DNA of 64,000 bases from Saliphagus infecundisoli (GTDB taxonomy: Archaea > Halobacteriota > Halobacteria > Halobacteriales > Natrialbaceae): NCBI RefSeq assembly GCF_020177375.1, contig NZ_JAIWHV010000002.1:248001-312000 (forward strand), in the 5' to 3' direction. Under the pieces are notes generated by a model. It was not told where the DNA came from. It made no database searches and worked only from the letters and a program-made list of their open reading frames with translations. The translations under genes were made by a program, and so were the position numbers. Shown here piece by piece: positions 1-8,041 of the stretch. Each line of letters begins with the position of its first letter. Within the stretch, counting starts at the first letter, position 1.

Positions 1-352
1 CCGTCTCGGTGCCCTCGGAGAGGTCGGCCAGCCGGTCGGGAACTCTGAGGGATAGGGTCTCGGGTTCGGGGCCGATCTCGGTCGGCTTCCAGGGCTGGAA
101 CACGCCCCAGAACGGGTGGATTCTCGTCGGTTCGGGAGCAGAGAGCGTCACCTCGATCTCGGCGTCCCCCTCGGGAACGAACCGGATCTCGCATCCCGTG
201 GGTTCGCCCACCCGCTCGCGGGCGCTGTCGTTCAGCCCCTCGCCGACGGAGGCGGGCACGCGACGAAGCCGGTCGCCCTCGGGGTTCCACTCGGCGGGAA
301 CCGTCTCGGCGACGTTGTGCAACGAGATCGACGGGTACTCGGCGATCGACAT
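1..352 (-). CDS. SGNH/GDSL hydrolase-like protein, N-terminal part (runs off window)
   Basis: An open frame reads from an ATG at 352 leftward off the window edge, giving about 117 residues. The visible part is acidic and beta-rich (SLHNVAE near the start, then CEIRFVPEGDAEIEVTLS). It resembles the beta-sandwich domain that precedes the catalytic domain in some haloarchaeal SGNH/GDSL esterases, but no catalytic motif lies inside the window, so the function is an inference. It follows the aldo/keto reductase gene in the same direction after a 134-bp gap and may be cotranscribed with it. It could equally be an uncharacterised conserved protein. Confidence 0.5.
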   Translation of the reverse strand, partial: MSIAEYPSISLHNVAETVPAEWNPEGDRLRRVPASVGEGLNDSARERVGEPTGCEIRFVPEGDAEIEVTLSAPEPTRIHPFWGVFQPWKPTEIGPEPETLSLRVPDRLADLSEGTET

Positions 353-486
353 TGGATCTGACTCGGCGATCGGATCGGGGTTACATTGCTCTGTTGGAAC
401 GCCCTGGCTCTCGTCCGTCGGTTTCCTTCCTTCCCCGCTTCGGAACAGCGTACAGTCCGGACTACCAAGCCGGCCGATAGCAAGGG

Positions 487-1332
487 TTACTGCGAGATCC
501 CGTAGACGTCGCCGGTCCACTCGCGGGCGGGCGTGTCGTACACCGGCTGGTCGCGCTCGCGCTCGTCCAGCCGTTCTCTGTCCTCCTCGTCGAGTTCCCA
601 CTCGAGCACGTCGAGGTTCTCCCGGACGTGGTCGGGACTCGAGGATTTCGGGAGCGGAACGACGTCGCGCTCTATCGCCCACCGGAGGACGATCTGGGCG
701 GGGGACTTGTCGTAGGAGTCGGCGAGTTCGTTGACGACCTCGTCCTCGAAGATCTCGGTGCGAGCGAGGGGCGCTGCGGCCTCGATGGTGGTGTCGGTCT
801 CGCGGCAGTAGTCGACGAGGTCGGGGCGCTGGAACCAGGGGTGGAACTCGATCTGGTTGACCGCGATGTCGACCGGCGAGACGTGGTGGGCACAGCTGAG
901 CTGGTAGGCCGAGAAGTTCGAGACGCCGACGTTTCGCACCAGCCCCTCCTCCTCCAAGGTGGCCATCGCCTGGAGGCTCTCGCGGAGCGAGATCGCGGGG
1001 TTGGGCCAGTGGATCAGGTAGAGGTCCAGGTAGTCCGTGCCCAGTTTCTCGAGGGAGTCCTCGCAGGCCCCGATCAGCGACTCGTAGCCGAGGTTCTTCG
1101 GGAGCACCTTCGAGGTCACGAAGAGGTCCTCCCGGTCGATGTCGTGGTCGGCGATCGCCTCGCCGACCGCTTCCTCGTTCATGTATCCCTCCGCGGTGTC
1201 GATATGGGTGTAGCCCGCGTCGAGAGCAGCCCGGACCGACTCCTGGACCGTCTCGCCCGCGATGTCCCAGGTGCCACAGCCGACCACGGGCAGTTCGTCG
1301 CCGCTCGGGAGCGTCGTCGTCGGGGTCGTCAT
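487..1332 (-). CDS. aldo/keto reductase
   Basis: A 281-residue cytoplasmic NAD(P)H-dependent carbonyl reductase of the AKR superfamily, a TIM-barrel family about this length. The catalytic tetrad is visible as Asp45 and Tyr50 (DTAEGY), Lys75 (VTSKV) and His108 (LIHWP). The late motif LPKSSSPDHV matches the cofactor phosphate-binding region. The ATG at 1332 is chosen because the protein then starts MTTPTTTLPSGDELP, directly before the first barrel strand; an extension to 1479 has poor composition. The physiological substrate cannot be read from the sequence. It is divergent from the M28 peptidase gene. Confidence 0.93.
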   Translation of the reverse strand: MTTPTTTLPSGDELPVVGCGTWDIAGETVQESVRAALDAGYTHIDTAEGYMNEEAVGEAIADHDIDREDLFVTSKVLPKNLGYESLIGACEDSLEKLGTDYLDLYLIHWPNPAISLRESLQAMATLEEEGLVRNVGVSNFSAYQLSCAHHVSPVDIAVNQIEFHPWFQRPDLVDYCRETDTTIEAAAPLARTEIFEDEVVNELADSYDKSPAQIVLRWAIERDVVPLPKSSSPDHVRENLDVLEWELDEEDRERLDERERDQPVYDTPAREWTGDVYGISQ

Positions 1333-1572
1333 GGGCGAGCGTAGCCGGGTTGGCGCCTTTATCGTGGCGCTTGCGGCAGGAGTGATCGTAGTTGGTGACG
1401 TGACGAGGTCCCGTAGCGAGGAGTCCATCGGACAGCGGTGAAGACGATGTCGGAAGCCGCCGGCCCCTTCCAGTCCCATCCCGAAGCGGTTGCTCTGCTG
1501 GCACTCGCCTCTCCAAACACGACTTGTACCAGGGCCGGGAGCTTCATGGCTCGCGGGGCGAATCGGGACCCC

Positions 1573-2922
1573 ATGAGCGAGGAAATCGATATCGATGCCG
1601 ATGACAGTCTCGAGCGCGCGCTCGGCCGGGCGTGGTCCTCGGATCGGCCCTGGAACCTGCTGACCCGGCTGACCGAACTCCCGAACCGGATGGGCGGCTC
1701 GCCGGGCGAGCGCCGCGCGGCCGAACTCGTCCGCGAGGAGTTCGAGTCAATCGGCCTCGCGGACGTCCGAACGGCGGAGTTCCCGATGGCCCGCTGGGAG
1801 CGGGGGGAAACGGAGCTTGCGGTCACCGATCCCGTCGAGCGCTCCTTTCGGGCGATCGCCCTGCCGTACTCGCCGGCCGGCGACGTCGAGGGGCCGATCG
1901 TTGACGTCGGCTACGGCACCCCCGAGGAGATCGAGGACGCGGGCGAGGCTCTCGACGGAGCCATCGCCCTCTCGAGCACGACGACGCCGCCGGGCCGGCG
2001 GTTCGTCCACCGGATGGAGACCTTCGGCCACGTCGCGGCCGCGGGCGCCGCGGGCTTTCTGTTCGCGAACCACGTCCCCGGTCAGCTCCCCCCGACGGGC
2101 TCGCTCCGGTTCGACGGCGAGGCCGCGATTCCGGGAGTGGGCGTCAGCAGGGAGGCCGGCGACTGGCTCGCGGAGTACGCAGAGCGAGCGGGCCGGGGCC
2201 GGCTTCGCGTCGAGGCGACCACCACCGAGGGAACCAGCCGGAACGTCCACGGCACCCTCGGCGGGGGCGACGAGGAGATCGTTCTGCTGGCCCACTACGA
2301 CGCTCACGACGTCGGCGAGGGGGCACTGGACAACGGCTGTGGCGTCGCGGTCGTCGCGGGCGCCGCCGCCATCCTTGCCCCCCTGGAGCTCGACTGTCGG
2401 GTCCGGGTCGCCGCCGTCGGCTGCGAGGAGGTCGGACTGATCGGCGCCGAGGCCCTCGCCGAGGAACTCGATCTCGACGCGGTCCGGGCGGTCGTCAACG
2501 TCGACGGCGCGGGGCGCTTTCGGAACCTCAAGGCGTACAGCCACGCGAGCGACGCGATCGCCGACCTCGCCGAGTCGGTCGGCGAGGCGTTCGGCCAGCC
2601 GGTCCTCGACGAACCCGACCCCCACCCCTTCAGCGACCACTGGCCCTTTCTCCGGGCGGGGGTGCCGACCCTCCAACTCCACAGCGAGCGCGAGGGCGAC
2701 GAGCGCGGCCGGGGCTGGGGCCACACCGAGGCCGACACCCGCGAGAAGGTCGACCCGCGGAACCTCCGCGAGCACGCGATGCTCGCCGCGCTCCTGGTCT
2801 CCGAACTGACCCGTGCCGACCCGCCGCGGGTCCCCGACGACGTGCTCCGGGCGGCGCTCGCCGACCAGGAGTACGAGCCAGGGATGCGCGCCGCCGACAT
2901 CTGGCCCGCGGACTGGACGTAG
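1573..2922 (+). CDS. M28 family zinc aminopeptidase
   Basis: A 449-residue metallopeptidase of the M28 (aminopeptidase Y/S) family. The co-catalytic zinc ligands are visible in order: His and Asp in LAHYDAHD (about residue 240) with a second Asp in ALDNGCG, the Glu pair in GCEEVGL (about 285), Asp in NVDGAG (about 310) and His in WGHTEAD (about 384). The middle segment resembles an inserted PA-type domain. The ATG at 1573 gives an acidic N-terminus MSEEIDIDAD; an in-frame upstream extension is basic and unlikely. There is no signal peptide, so it is probably cytoplasmic. It converges on truA. Confidence 0.92.
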   Translation: MSEEIDIDADDSLERALGRAWSSDRPWNLLTRLTELPNRMGGSPGERRAAELVREEFESIGLADVRTAEFPMARWERGETELAVTDPVERSFRAIALPYSPAGDVEGPIVDVGYGTPEEIEDAGEALDGAIALSSTTTPPGRRFVHRMETFGHVAAAGAAGFLFANHVPGQLPPTGSLRFDGEAAIPGVGVSREAGDWLAEYAERAGRGRLRVEATTTEGTSRNVHGTLGGGDEEIVLLAHYDAHDVGEGALDNGCGVAVVAGAAAILAPLELDCRVRVAAVGCEEVGLIGAEALAEELDLDAVRAVVNVDGAGRFRNLKAYSHASDAIADLAESVGEAFGQPVLDEPDPHPFSDHWPFLRAGVPTLQLHSEREGDERGRGWGHTEADTREKVDPRNLREHAMLAALLVSELTRADPPRVPDDVLRAALADQEYEPGMRAADIWPADWT

Positions 2923-2965
2923 CCCGGCCGTCTCCGGCTCCTCTTCTCCCACCCTCGAACCGCCG

Positions 2966-3775
2966 TCAGCCGATTCCGTCCCGGAGCTGTCCGGCGACGC
3001 GGGCGCCGGTCCGGCGTTCGACGCGCCGCCGCTCGAACACCCGCCGGGCGCTCTCGGCGGCCTCGGCGTCGGTCACGAAGCCGAGATCGGGGTAGTCGAC
3101 GGCGGCGAGGACGAGCGGTTCGGCGGGCGCCGGGGGAATCCCCTCGTGGCCCGGGAGGGGCTCGGGGGCGAGCGCACGCCCGACCCGTTCTTCGGGGTAC
3201 TCCCCGCGGCCGACGCCCGCGGCGAGGCCGACCAGCCGCCGGACGAGCTGGCGCGAAAAGCCGCGCGCGCGGGCCGAGAGCCGGAGGTAGTCGCCGTCCC
3301 GAACGGCCGAGAGGGCGATCTCGCGGTCGGTGTTCTCGTCGTCGGGGGTCAGATTGTGGTAGTCGTGTCGCCCCGAGAGCTCCTCCATGGCGCGCTCGGC
3401 TCGCCCGTCGTCGATCGTTTCGGGTGGCGCGTGGAGGTGATAGACGTACTTCCGGCTCGAGGCGTGATGGGTCGCGTGAAAGTTCGACGGAGCGTCGGCG
3501 CTGGCCCACGCCCGGACGTCGGCGGGGAGTTCGGCGTTGACGGCCCGCGGGGAGAGCCAGTCGGGGGCCTCGAGGGCGACCGTCTGGGCGAGCGCCGAGA
3601 CCCCTCTGTCGGTCCGCCCGGCGGCAGCGTACCCCGATGGTTTGTCGGCGTCCTCGGCGAGCACGGAGAGTTCGCCGAGTGCGTCGAACAGCGCGTCCTC
3701 GACGGTCGGGACCGAGGGCTGGCGTTGGAAGCCGTAGTAGGGGGTGCCGTCGTAGGCGATCCGGAACGCGCGCAT
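2966..3775 (-). CDS. truA: tRNA pseudouridine(38-40) synthase TruA
   Basis: A 269-residue enzyme that isomerises uridines 38-40 in the tRNA anticodon arm. The start MRAFRIAYDGTPYYGFQRQ is the canonical TruA N-terminus, and the catalytic aspartate is Asp56 in GRTDRGVSA. Further family signatures are FHATHHASSRKYVYH and RARGFSRQLVRR. The ATG at 3775 is favoured over frame extension because it begins exactly at the conserved first strand. A TATA-like AGTATTACC on this strand lies about 30 bp upstream. It is convergent with the M28 peptidase gene. Confidence 0.97.
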   Translation of the reverse strand: MRAFRIAYDGTPYYGFQRQPSVPTVEDALFDALGELSVLAEDADKPSGYAAAGRTDRGVSALAQTVALEAPDWLSPRAVNAELPADVRAWASADAPSNFHATHHASSRKYVYHLHAPPETIDDGRAERAMEELSGRHDYHNLTPDDENTDREIALSAVRDGDYLRLSARARGFSRQLVRRLVGLAAGVGRGEYPEERVGRALAPEPLPGHEGIPPAPAEPLVLAAVDYPDLGFVTDAEAAESARRVFERRRVERRTGARVAGQLRDGIG

Positions 3776-4004
3776 TCGGTCGCCGTGGGGACTCCGGGGA
3801 GGTAATACTGCCGGCCTCCGCGCCCGCTGGCTCGTCATCGCGAGCGCGAGGGAGGATCCGATAGCCGGGCCCGTTCGTCGGGAGAACTGAGGGATCGAAC
3901 CCGTGGGGTCGCCGCAGTCCTGCGGTTCGCGGGACGGATCACGTGTAGGACCTGCATAGGCCAGGGTGCCAGCCTTCCCCGCGACGGGCGGATGGGCGTC
4001 CACG

Positions 4005-5531
4005 ATGGTCGAAACCGACGACGAGAGCGGGGCGTCACATGGCAGCGTGCGGAACGTGGTGCTGGTCGTCCTCGATACGGCCCGTGCGACGCGGTTCGAG
4101 GGAGTCGCCGGGGACGGCATCCCCTCTCGCTTCGCGAGCATCGACGACCGGACGATGCCGACGCTGGCCGACGTCGGGATGGAGGGGACCGTCTTCGAGC
4201 GGGCGTTCTCGACCGCCCCCTGGACGCTGCCCTCCCACGCCTCGCTGTTTACGGGGACGTACCCCTCCGAACACGGCGCCCACGGCGGTCACACCTACCT
4301 CGACGACTCGCTACGGACGCTGCCGGAGGCGTTTGCGGCCGCGGGCTATGAGACCGTCGGCGTCTCGAACAACACCTGGATCACGAGCGAGTTCGGCTTC
4401 GACCGGGGGTTCGACGAACTCCGCCGGGGCTGGCAGTACGTCCAGTCCGACGTCGACATGGGGACCGTCGTCCGCGGCGAGGACGTCGCGGAGAAGCTCT
4501 CTGCGGCCCGGGACCGCCTGCTCGAGGGCAACCCGGTCGTCAACGCCGCGAACGTCCTCTACAGCGAGTTCCTCCAGCCCGCCGGCGACGACGGCGCCGC
4601 CCGGACGACCGACTGGATCGGCGACTGGCTCGCCGGCCGCGAGGACGACCGCCCCTTCTTCCTCTTCTGTAACTACATCGAACCCCACGTCGAGTACGAC
4701 CCGCCACGTGCGTTCGCCGAACGATACCTTCCCGACGACGCCACCGTCGAGGAGGCCCGGGAGATCCGCCAGGACCCACGCGGGTACGACGTCGGCGACT
4801 ACGAGATCACCGACCGGGAGTTCGACCTCCTCCGGGGACTGTACCGCGCGGAGTGTGCCTACGTCGACAGCCAACTCGAGCGGCTCCGGGAGTCGCTGCG
4901 GGCGGCCGGCGAGTGGGAGGAGAGCCTGGTCGTCGTCTGTGGCGACCACGGCGAACACGTCGGCGACCACGGTTTCTTCGGCCACCAGTACAACCTCTAC
5001 GATACCCTGACCCACGTCCCGCTGGTCGTCACGGGCGGGCCCTTCACCGGCGGCGGCCGCCGCGAGGACCTCGTCTCCCTGCTCGATCTCCCCGCGACCC
5101 TCCCTGCGGTCGCGGGCATCGAGGACCCGCTCGCCGAGCAGGGTCACGGCCGGTCGCTGCTCGCGAGCGGCGAGCGCGACGCCGTCTTCGCCGAGTACGT
5201 CTCCCCCCAGCCCTCGATCGAGCGCCTCGAGGACCGGTTCGGCAAGGGGGCGATCCCCGAGCGGGTTCGGGCGTTCGACCGGCGGCTGCGGGCGGTCCGG
5301 ACGGGAGGGAAGAAGTACGTGGCCGGCGACGACGGCTTCGAGCGCTACCACGACCTGACCGAGGACCCCCGCGAGCGCGAGGACCTCGCCGAGGAGCGTC
5401 CCGCCCGGGCCGGGGCGCTTGCCGCCCGGCTCGAGGAGCGCTTCGGGGGCCTGACCGAGGCCGAGGCCAGCGGGAGCGTCTCGATGGCGGCCTCGACGGA
5501 GGACCGGCTGGCGGATCTGGGCTACCTCTGA
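4005..5531 (+). CDS. sulfatase-like alkaline phosphatase superfamily hydrolase
   Basis: A 508-residue protein of the sulfatase branch of the alkaline phosphatase superfamily. It shows the N-terminal metal site VVLDTAR, the nucleophile region APWTLPSHASLFTG (about residues 71-84) and the second metal site CGDHGEHVGDHGFFGH (about 312). Where type I sulfatases have a Cys or Ser converted to formylglycine, this protein has Thr74, as in phosphodiesterase and phosphoglycerol-transferase relatives, so sulfate ester hydrolysis is not assured. The start at 4005 gives MVETDDESGAS; an upstream in-frame start at 3966 is less acidic. No signal peptide or membrane segment is seen. Confidence 0.88.
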   Translation: MVETDDESGASHGSVRNVVLVVLDTARATRFEGVAGDGIPSRFASIDDRTMPTLADVGMEGTVFERAFSTAPWTLPSHASLFTGTYPSEHGAHGGHTYLDDSLRTLPEAFAAAGYETVGVSNNTWITSEFGFDRGFDELRRGWQYVQSDVDMGTVVRGEDVAEKLSAARDRLLEGNPVVNAANVLYSEFLQPAGDDGAARTTDWIGDWLAGREDDRPFFLFCNYIEPHVEYDPPRAFAERYLPDDATVEEAREIRQDPRGYDVGDYEITDREFDLLRGLYRAECAYVDSQLERLRESLRAAGEWEESLVVVCGDHGEHVGDHGFFGHQYNLYDTLTHVPLVVTGGPFTGGGRREDLVSLLDLPATLPAVAGIEDPLAEQGHGRSLLASGERDAVFAEYVSPQPSIERLEDRFGKGAIPERVRAFDRRLRAVRTGGKKYVAGDDGFERYHDLTEDPREREDLAEERPARAGALAARLEERFGGLTEAEASGSVSMAASTEDRLADLGYL

Positions 5532-5643
5532 CGGTCGGCGGGACCGGGACGCGATCCCTTCGGTGACGACGCGTGGGTCGTGGTCGGCGGGTCGAGCGGG
5601 AAGCGATCGTGGCTGTCGGCGTACGACGCGTTCGCGTTCGTCG

Positions 5644-6603
5644 TCAAGCCTCCCCGTGCTCGAACGCCTCCTGTGAGAGCTCCATGTTGACGGTCGCGCC
5701 CACGACGTTTCCGTCGGCGGCGGCGGCCGGAACGGAGAGCGCCGAGAGCGCCGAGGCGTCACCGGCGACGAACAGTCCCTCGATCGACGTGAACCCGACG
5801 CCGTGGCCCGAGCGCTCCGCTTCGACGAGCCCGGCCTCGGTCACCTCGAGACCAAGTTCCTCGACCAGATCGGCGCGTTGGGTCATCGCCGGCGGGTAAA
5901 AGAGCGCGTCACGGGGTATTTCGCGGCCGTCGGCGAGCGAGACGCTCTCGAGCCCGTCCCCGGTGCCGGTAAGTGCGACGATTGGTTCGTCCTCGATCTC
6001 GACTCCGCGATCCGCGAAGGCCGAGCGCGTGTCGGCATCGAGGACGTCGTGTCCGTCGGTGAAGACGACGAGGTCCTCGCTCAGATTCGAGATCAGCTTC
6101 GCGTACTCGATGAGGTGCTGATCGGTGATCAACACCCCGAGGGCCCCGTCTCTGACCTCGTAGCCGTGACAGTACGGGCAGTGGTAGACGCCGTTTCCCC
6201 ACAACTCTTCGAACCCGTCGGTTTCGGGAAGCTCGTCGGTAACCCCGGTCGCCAGAACGACCTTCCGGGTCGTAACGGTTTCGTCGCCGTCGAGCGTGCT
6301 CGTAAAGCCATGTTGGTCTTTCGTAACGGTCGTCACCCGTCGGTCCCGGAACTCGCCGCCGTAGTCGGCGACCTCCTCCCGGCCGAGCCGTCCGAGTTCT
6401 CGTGGTGCGATCCCGTCCCGGGTGAGATAGCCGTGTACTTCGGCGGCCGGACCGTTGCGCGGGTCGCCGTCGTCGCAGACGAGGACGCTCCGCAGCGAGC
6501 GACCCAACTGGAGCGCAGCGCTCAGCCCCGCCGGGCCCCCGCCGATGACGAGTACGTCGTAGTCCGTCGAGGTGTCGTCGCTGTCCGTCTCGGTCGGTCG
6601 CAT
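5644..6603 (-). CDS. NAD(P)/FAD-dependent oxidoreductase, thioredoxin-reductase-like
   Basis: A 319-residue flavoprotein. The FAD-binding Rossmann motif is GGGPAGLSAA (residues 21-30), the redox-active pair is Cys142/Cys145 in HCPYCHGYEV, and the C-terminal FAD motif is GLFVAGDAS. Length and order match the thioredoxin reductase / alkyl hydroperoxide reductase F C-terminal family. The CPYCHG form is typical of a subgroup whose electron acceptor is often not classical thioredoxin. The ATG at 6603 lies just downstream of an AT-rich promoter with direct repeats, so it is probably transcribed independently of the upstream cyclodeaminase gene. Confidence 0.93.
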   Translation of the reverse strand: MRPTETDSDDTSTDYDVLVIGGGPAGLSAALQLGRSLRSVLVCDDGDPRNGPAAEVHGYLTRDGIAPRELGRLGREEVADYGGEFRDRRVTTVTKDQHGFTSTLDGDETVTTRKVVLATGVTDELPETDGFEELWGNGVYHCPYCHGYEVRDGALGVLITDQHLIEYAKLISNLSEDLVVFTDGHDVLDADTRSAFADRGVEIEDEPIVALTGTGDGLESVSLADGREIPRDALFYPPAMTQRADLVEELGLEVTEAGLVEAERSGHGVGFTSIEGLFVAGDASALSALSVPAAAADGNVVGATVNMELSQEAFEHGEA

Positions 6604-6636
6604 ATTGATAACTATGTTAATAGAAATGATAACCCT
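6604..6636 (-). promoter_or_regulatory. AT-rich promoter with two TGATAAC direct repeats
   Basis: Immediately upstream of the flavoprotein start, the + strand carries TGATAAC at 6606-6612 and again at 6627-6633. Their 21-bp spacing places them on one DNA face. This AT-rich block stands out from its GC-rich surroundings and lies where TATA and BRE elements are expected for a start at 6603. A regulator binding the repeats is an inference. Confidence 0.45.
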
Positions 6637-6676
6637 TTCCCGGCGACGGAAGGACCCGTGAAGCGCGGAATCGGTG

Positions 6677-7675
6677 TTACCGGTTGCTACCGGCGATCCC
6701 GACGAGGTCGAAGGGGGTCCCCTCGCCCTCCGCGTTCGCTCGCTCGTAGACGACCCGGGCGGTGGCGACGTCCTGGATCGCGAGCCCCGTCGAGTCGAAC
6801 ACCGTGACGCCCGTCTCGGCGGTCCGGCCGGGGGCCGTCCCGACGACGACGTCGCCGATCTCGGCGTGGAGGTCGTCGTCGGTAAGGACCCCCTCGCTCC
6901 AGGGGACGTTGATCTCGCCCGAGTGGGTACACTGCTCGTAGTCGTCGATGACGATCCGCGCGTTTCGAAGGAGTTCGTCCGCGAGTTCGTGTTTGCCCGC
7001 GGCGTCGGCGCCGATCGCGTTGACGTGGGTTCGCTCGCCGACCGCGTCCGCGTGGACGATCGGCTCCTCGACGGGCGTCACCGTCGAGAGCACGTCACAG
7101 CTCCCCGCCTCGGCGATCGACCCCTCCCGGATCGCAAAGCGGTCCTCGAAGGCCGCGACGAACGCTTCGAGGCGCTCCGCGTCGGGGTCGCTCACGACGA
7201 CCTCCTCGATGGGGCGGACCTCGGCGATCGCCTCGAGCTGTGCGTACGACTGGACGCCGGCGCCGACGATTCCCAGGCTCCGGGCCTCCGGGATCGCGAG
7301 GTGGTCGGTGGCGACGGCGGCGGCCGCGCCGGTCCGCAGGCGGGTGAGCTCAGTGCCGTCCATGATCGACAGGGGGAAGGCGGTCTCGGGATCGGAGTAG
7401 ATCATCGTCCCGATCACCGTCGGCAGCCCCCGGTCGGGGTTGTCCGGGTGGACGTTGACCCACTTGACGCCGGCGGCGTCCCACTCCTCGGCGTCGAGGT
7501 AGGCCGGCATCGACCGGAAGTCGCCGTTGTAGCGGGGCAGGTCGACGTAGGACTTGGCCGGCATCACCGTCTGGCCCCGCGCCTCGGCGGCGAAGGCGTC
7601 CTCGACGGCACCGATCACGTCGGGAAAGCGGGCGTTGTCCTCGACGTCCTCGCTCGAGAGCAGCAGCGTCTCCAT
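6677..7675 (-). CDS. ornithine cyclodeaminase / alanine dehydrogenase family protein
   Basis: A 332-residue NAD(P)-dependent enzyme of the mu-crystallin/ornithine cyclodeaminase family, which includes archaeal alanine dehydrogenase. Visible features are the substrate-side MPAKSYVDLP with the conserved Lys, KWVNVHPDNPDRGLP, the nucleotide-binding GIVGAGVQSYAQ, and AIGADAAGKHEL. Family length is about 325-335 residues. The substrate (alanine, ornithine or another amino or imino acid) cannot be told from sequence. The ATG at 7675 starts METLLLSSEDV. Its upstream flank was disrupted by insertion of the IS element ending near 7716. Confidence 0.9.
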   Translation of the reverse strand: METLLLSSEDVEDNARFPDVIGAVEDAFAAEARGQTVMPAKSYVDLPRYNGDFRSMPAYLDAEEWDAAGVKWVNVHPDNPDRGLPTVIGTMIYSDPETAFPLSIMDGTELTRLRTGAAAAVATDHLAIPEARSLGIVGAGVQSYAQLEAIAEVRPIEEVVVSDPDAERLEAFVAAFEDRFAIREGSIAEAGSCDVLSTVTPVEEPIVHADAVGERTHVNAIGADAAGKHELADELLRNARIVIDDYEQCTHSGEINVPWSEGVLTDDDLHAEIGDVVVGTAPGRTAETGVTVFDSTGLAIQDVATARVVYERANAEGEGTPFDLVGIAGSNR

Positions 7676-7720
7676 GAGGCAAATCTTGCGGGCGGGTACT
7701 TGTACTTAGCTTAATCGAGG

Positions 7721-7821
7721 CGCTACGCCCCCTTCCTCAGCGAGCAGATCGAGCAGGGAGGGGATGTAGCGTCCCCAGAAATCTTCGATTTCTGGCGTGC
7801 GAAAGAGACGCAACGCGTCTC
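7721..7821. repeat. IS left-end palindromes
   Basis: Three inverted repeats lie in series. CGCTAC (7721-7726) pairs with GTAGCG (7766-7771) around a C-rich/G-rich stem. CCAGAAATC (7775-7783) and GATTTCTGG (7787-7795) form a perfect 9-bp stem. GAGACGC (7805-7811) and GCGTCTC (7815-7821) form a perfect 7-bp stem. Such subterminal hairpins are what Y1 transposases recognise in IS200/IS605 elements. Confidence 0.75.
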
Positions 7822-7918
7822 GTCAACACCGTTCGTTTTTCATACACTCTCCTACGGCGGGCCCACAGGCTCACGTTCCGCAACACTCATGCGCATATAG
7901 ACACATAATACGCATATC

Positions 7919-8041
7919 GTGAGACGGAAGAATATCACCATTCGAGAGGATCAAGCAGAGTGGGTAGAGGACAACCACCTGAACCTCTCGTCGTTCGTCC
8001 GTGCTCAACTGGACGAACTCATTGAGGAACGCGAGAGCTGA
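7919..8041 (+). CDS. small ribbon-helix-helix-like protein of the IS element
   Basis: This 40-residue ORF starts at GTG 7919, with no other start before the in-frame TAG at 7898. It reads VRRKNITIREDQAEWVEDNH and continues LNLSSFVRAQLDELIEE. The pattern, one beta strand then two helices around SSFVRAQL, is that of MetJ/Arc-type ribbon-helix-helix DNA-binding proteins. Its TGA overlaps the tnpB ATG as TGATG, implying translational coupling. A role in regulating tnpB or the guide RNA is inferred. Unlike tnpB, it is intact. Confidence 0.65.
   Translation: MRRKNITIREDQAEWVEDNHLNLSSFVRAQLDELIEERES

Noticed and set aside
1438-1572. Longer N-terminus for the M28 peptidase
   Set aside because: The extra residues are Cys/Ala/Arg-rich, lack acidity and occupy the divergent promoter region; ATG 1573 is preferred.
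3880-3965. GGGTTCGATCCC-like motif on the minus strand upstream of truA, suggesting a tRNA
   Set aside because: The T-stem pairs over only three bases and there is no acceptor stem or D arm, so it is not called.
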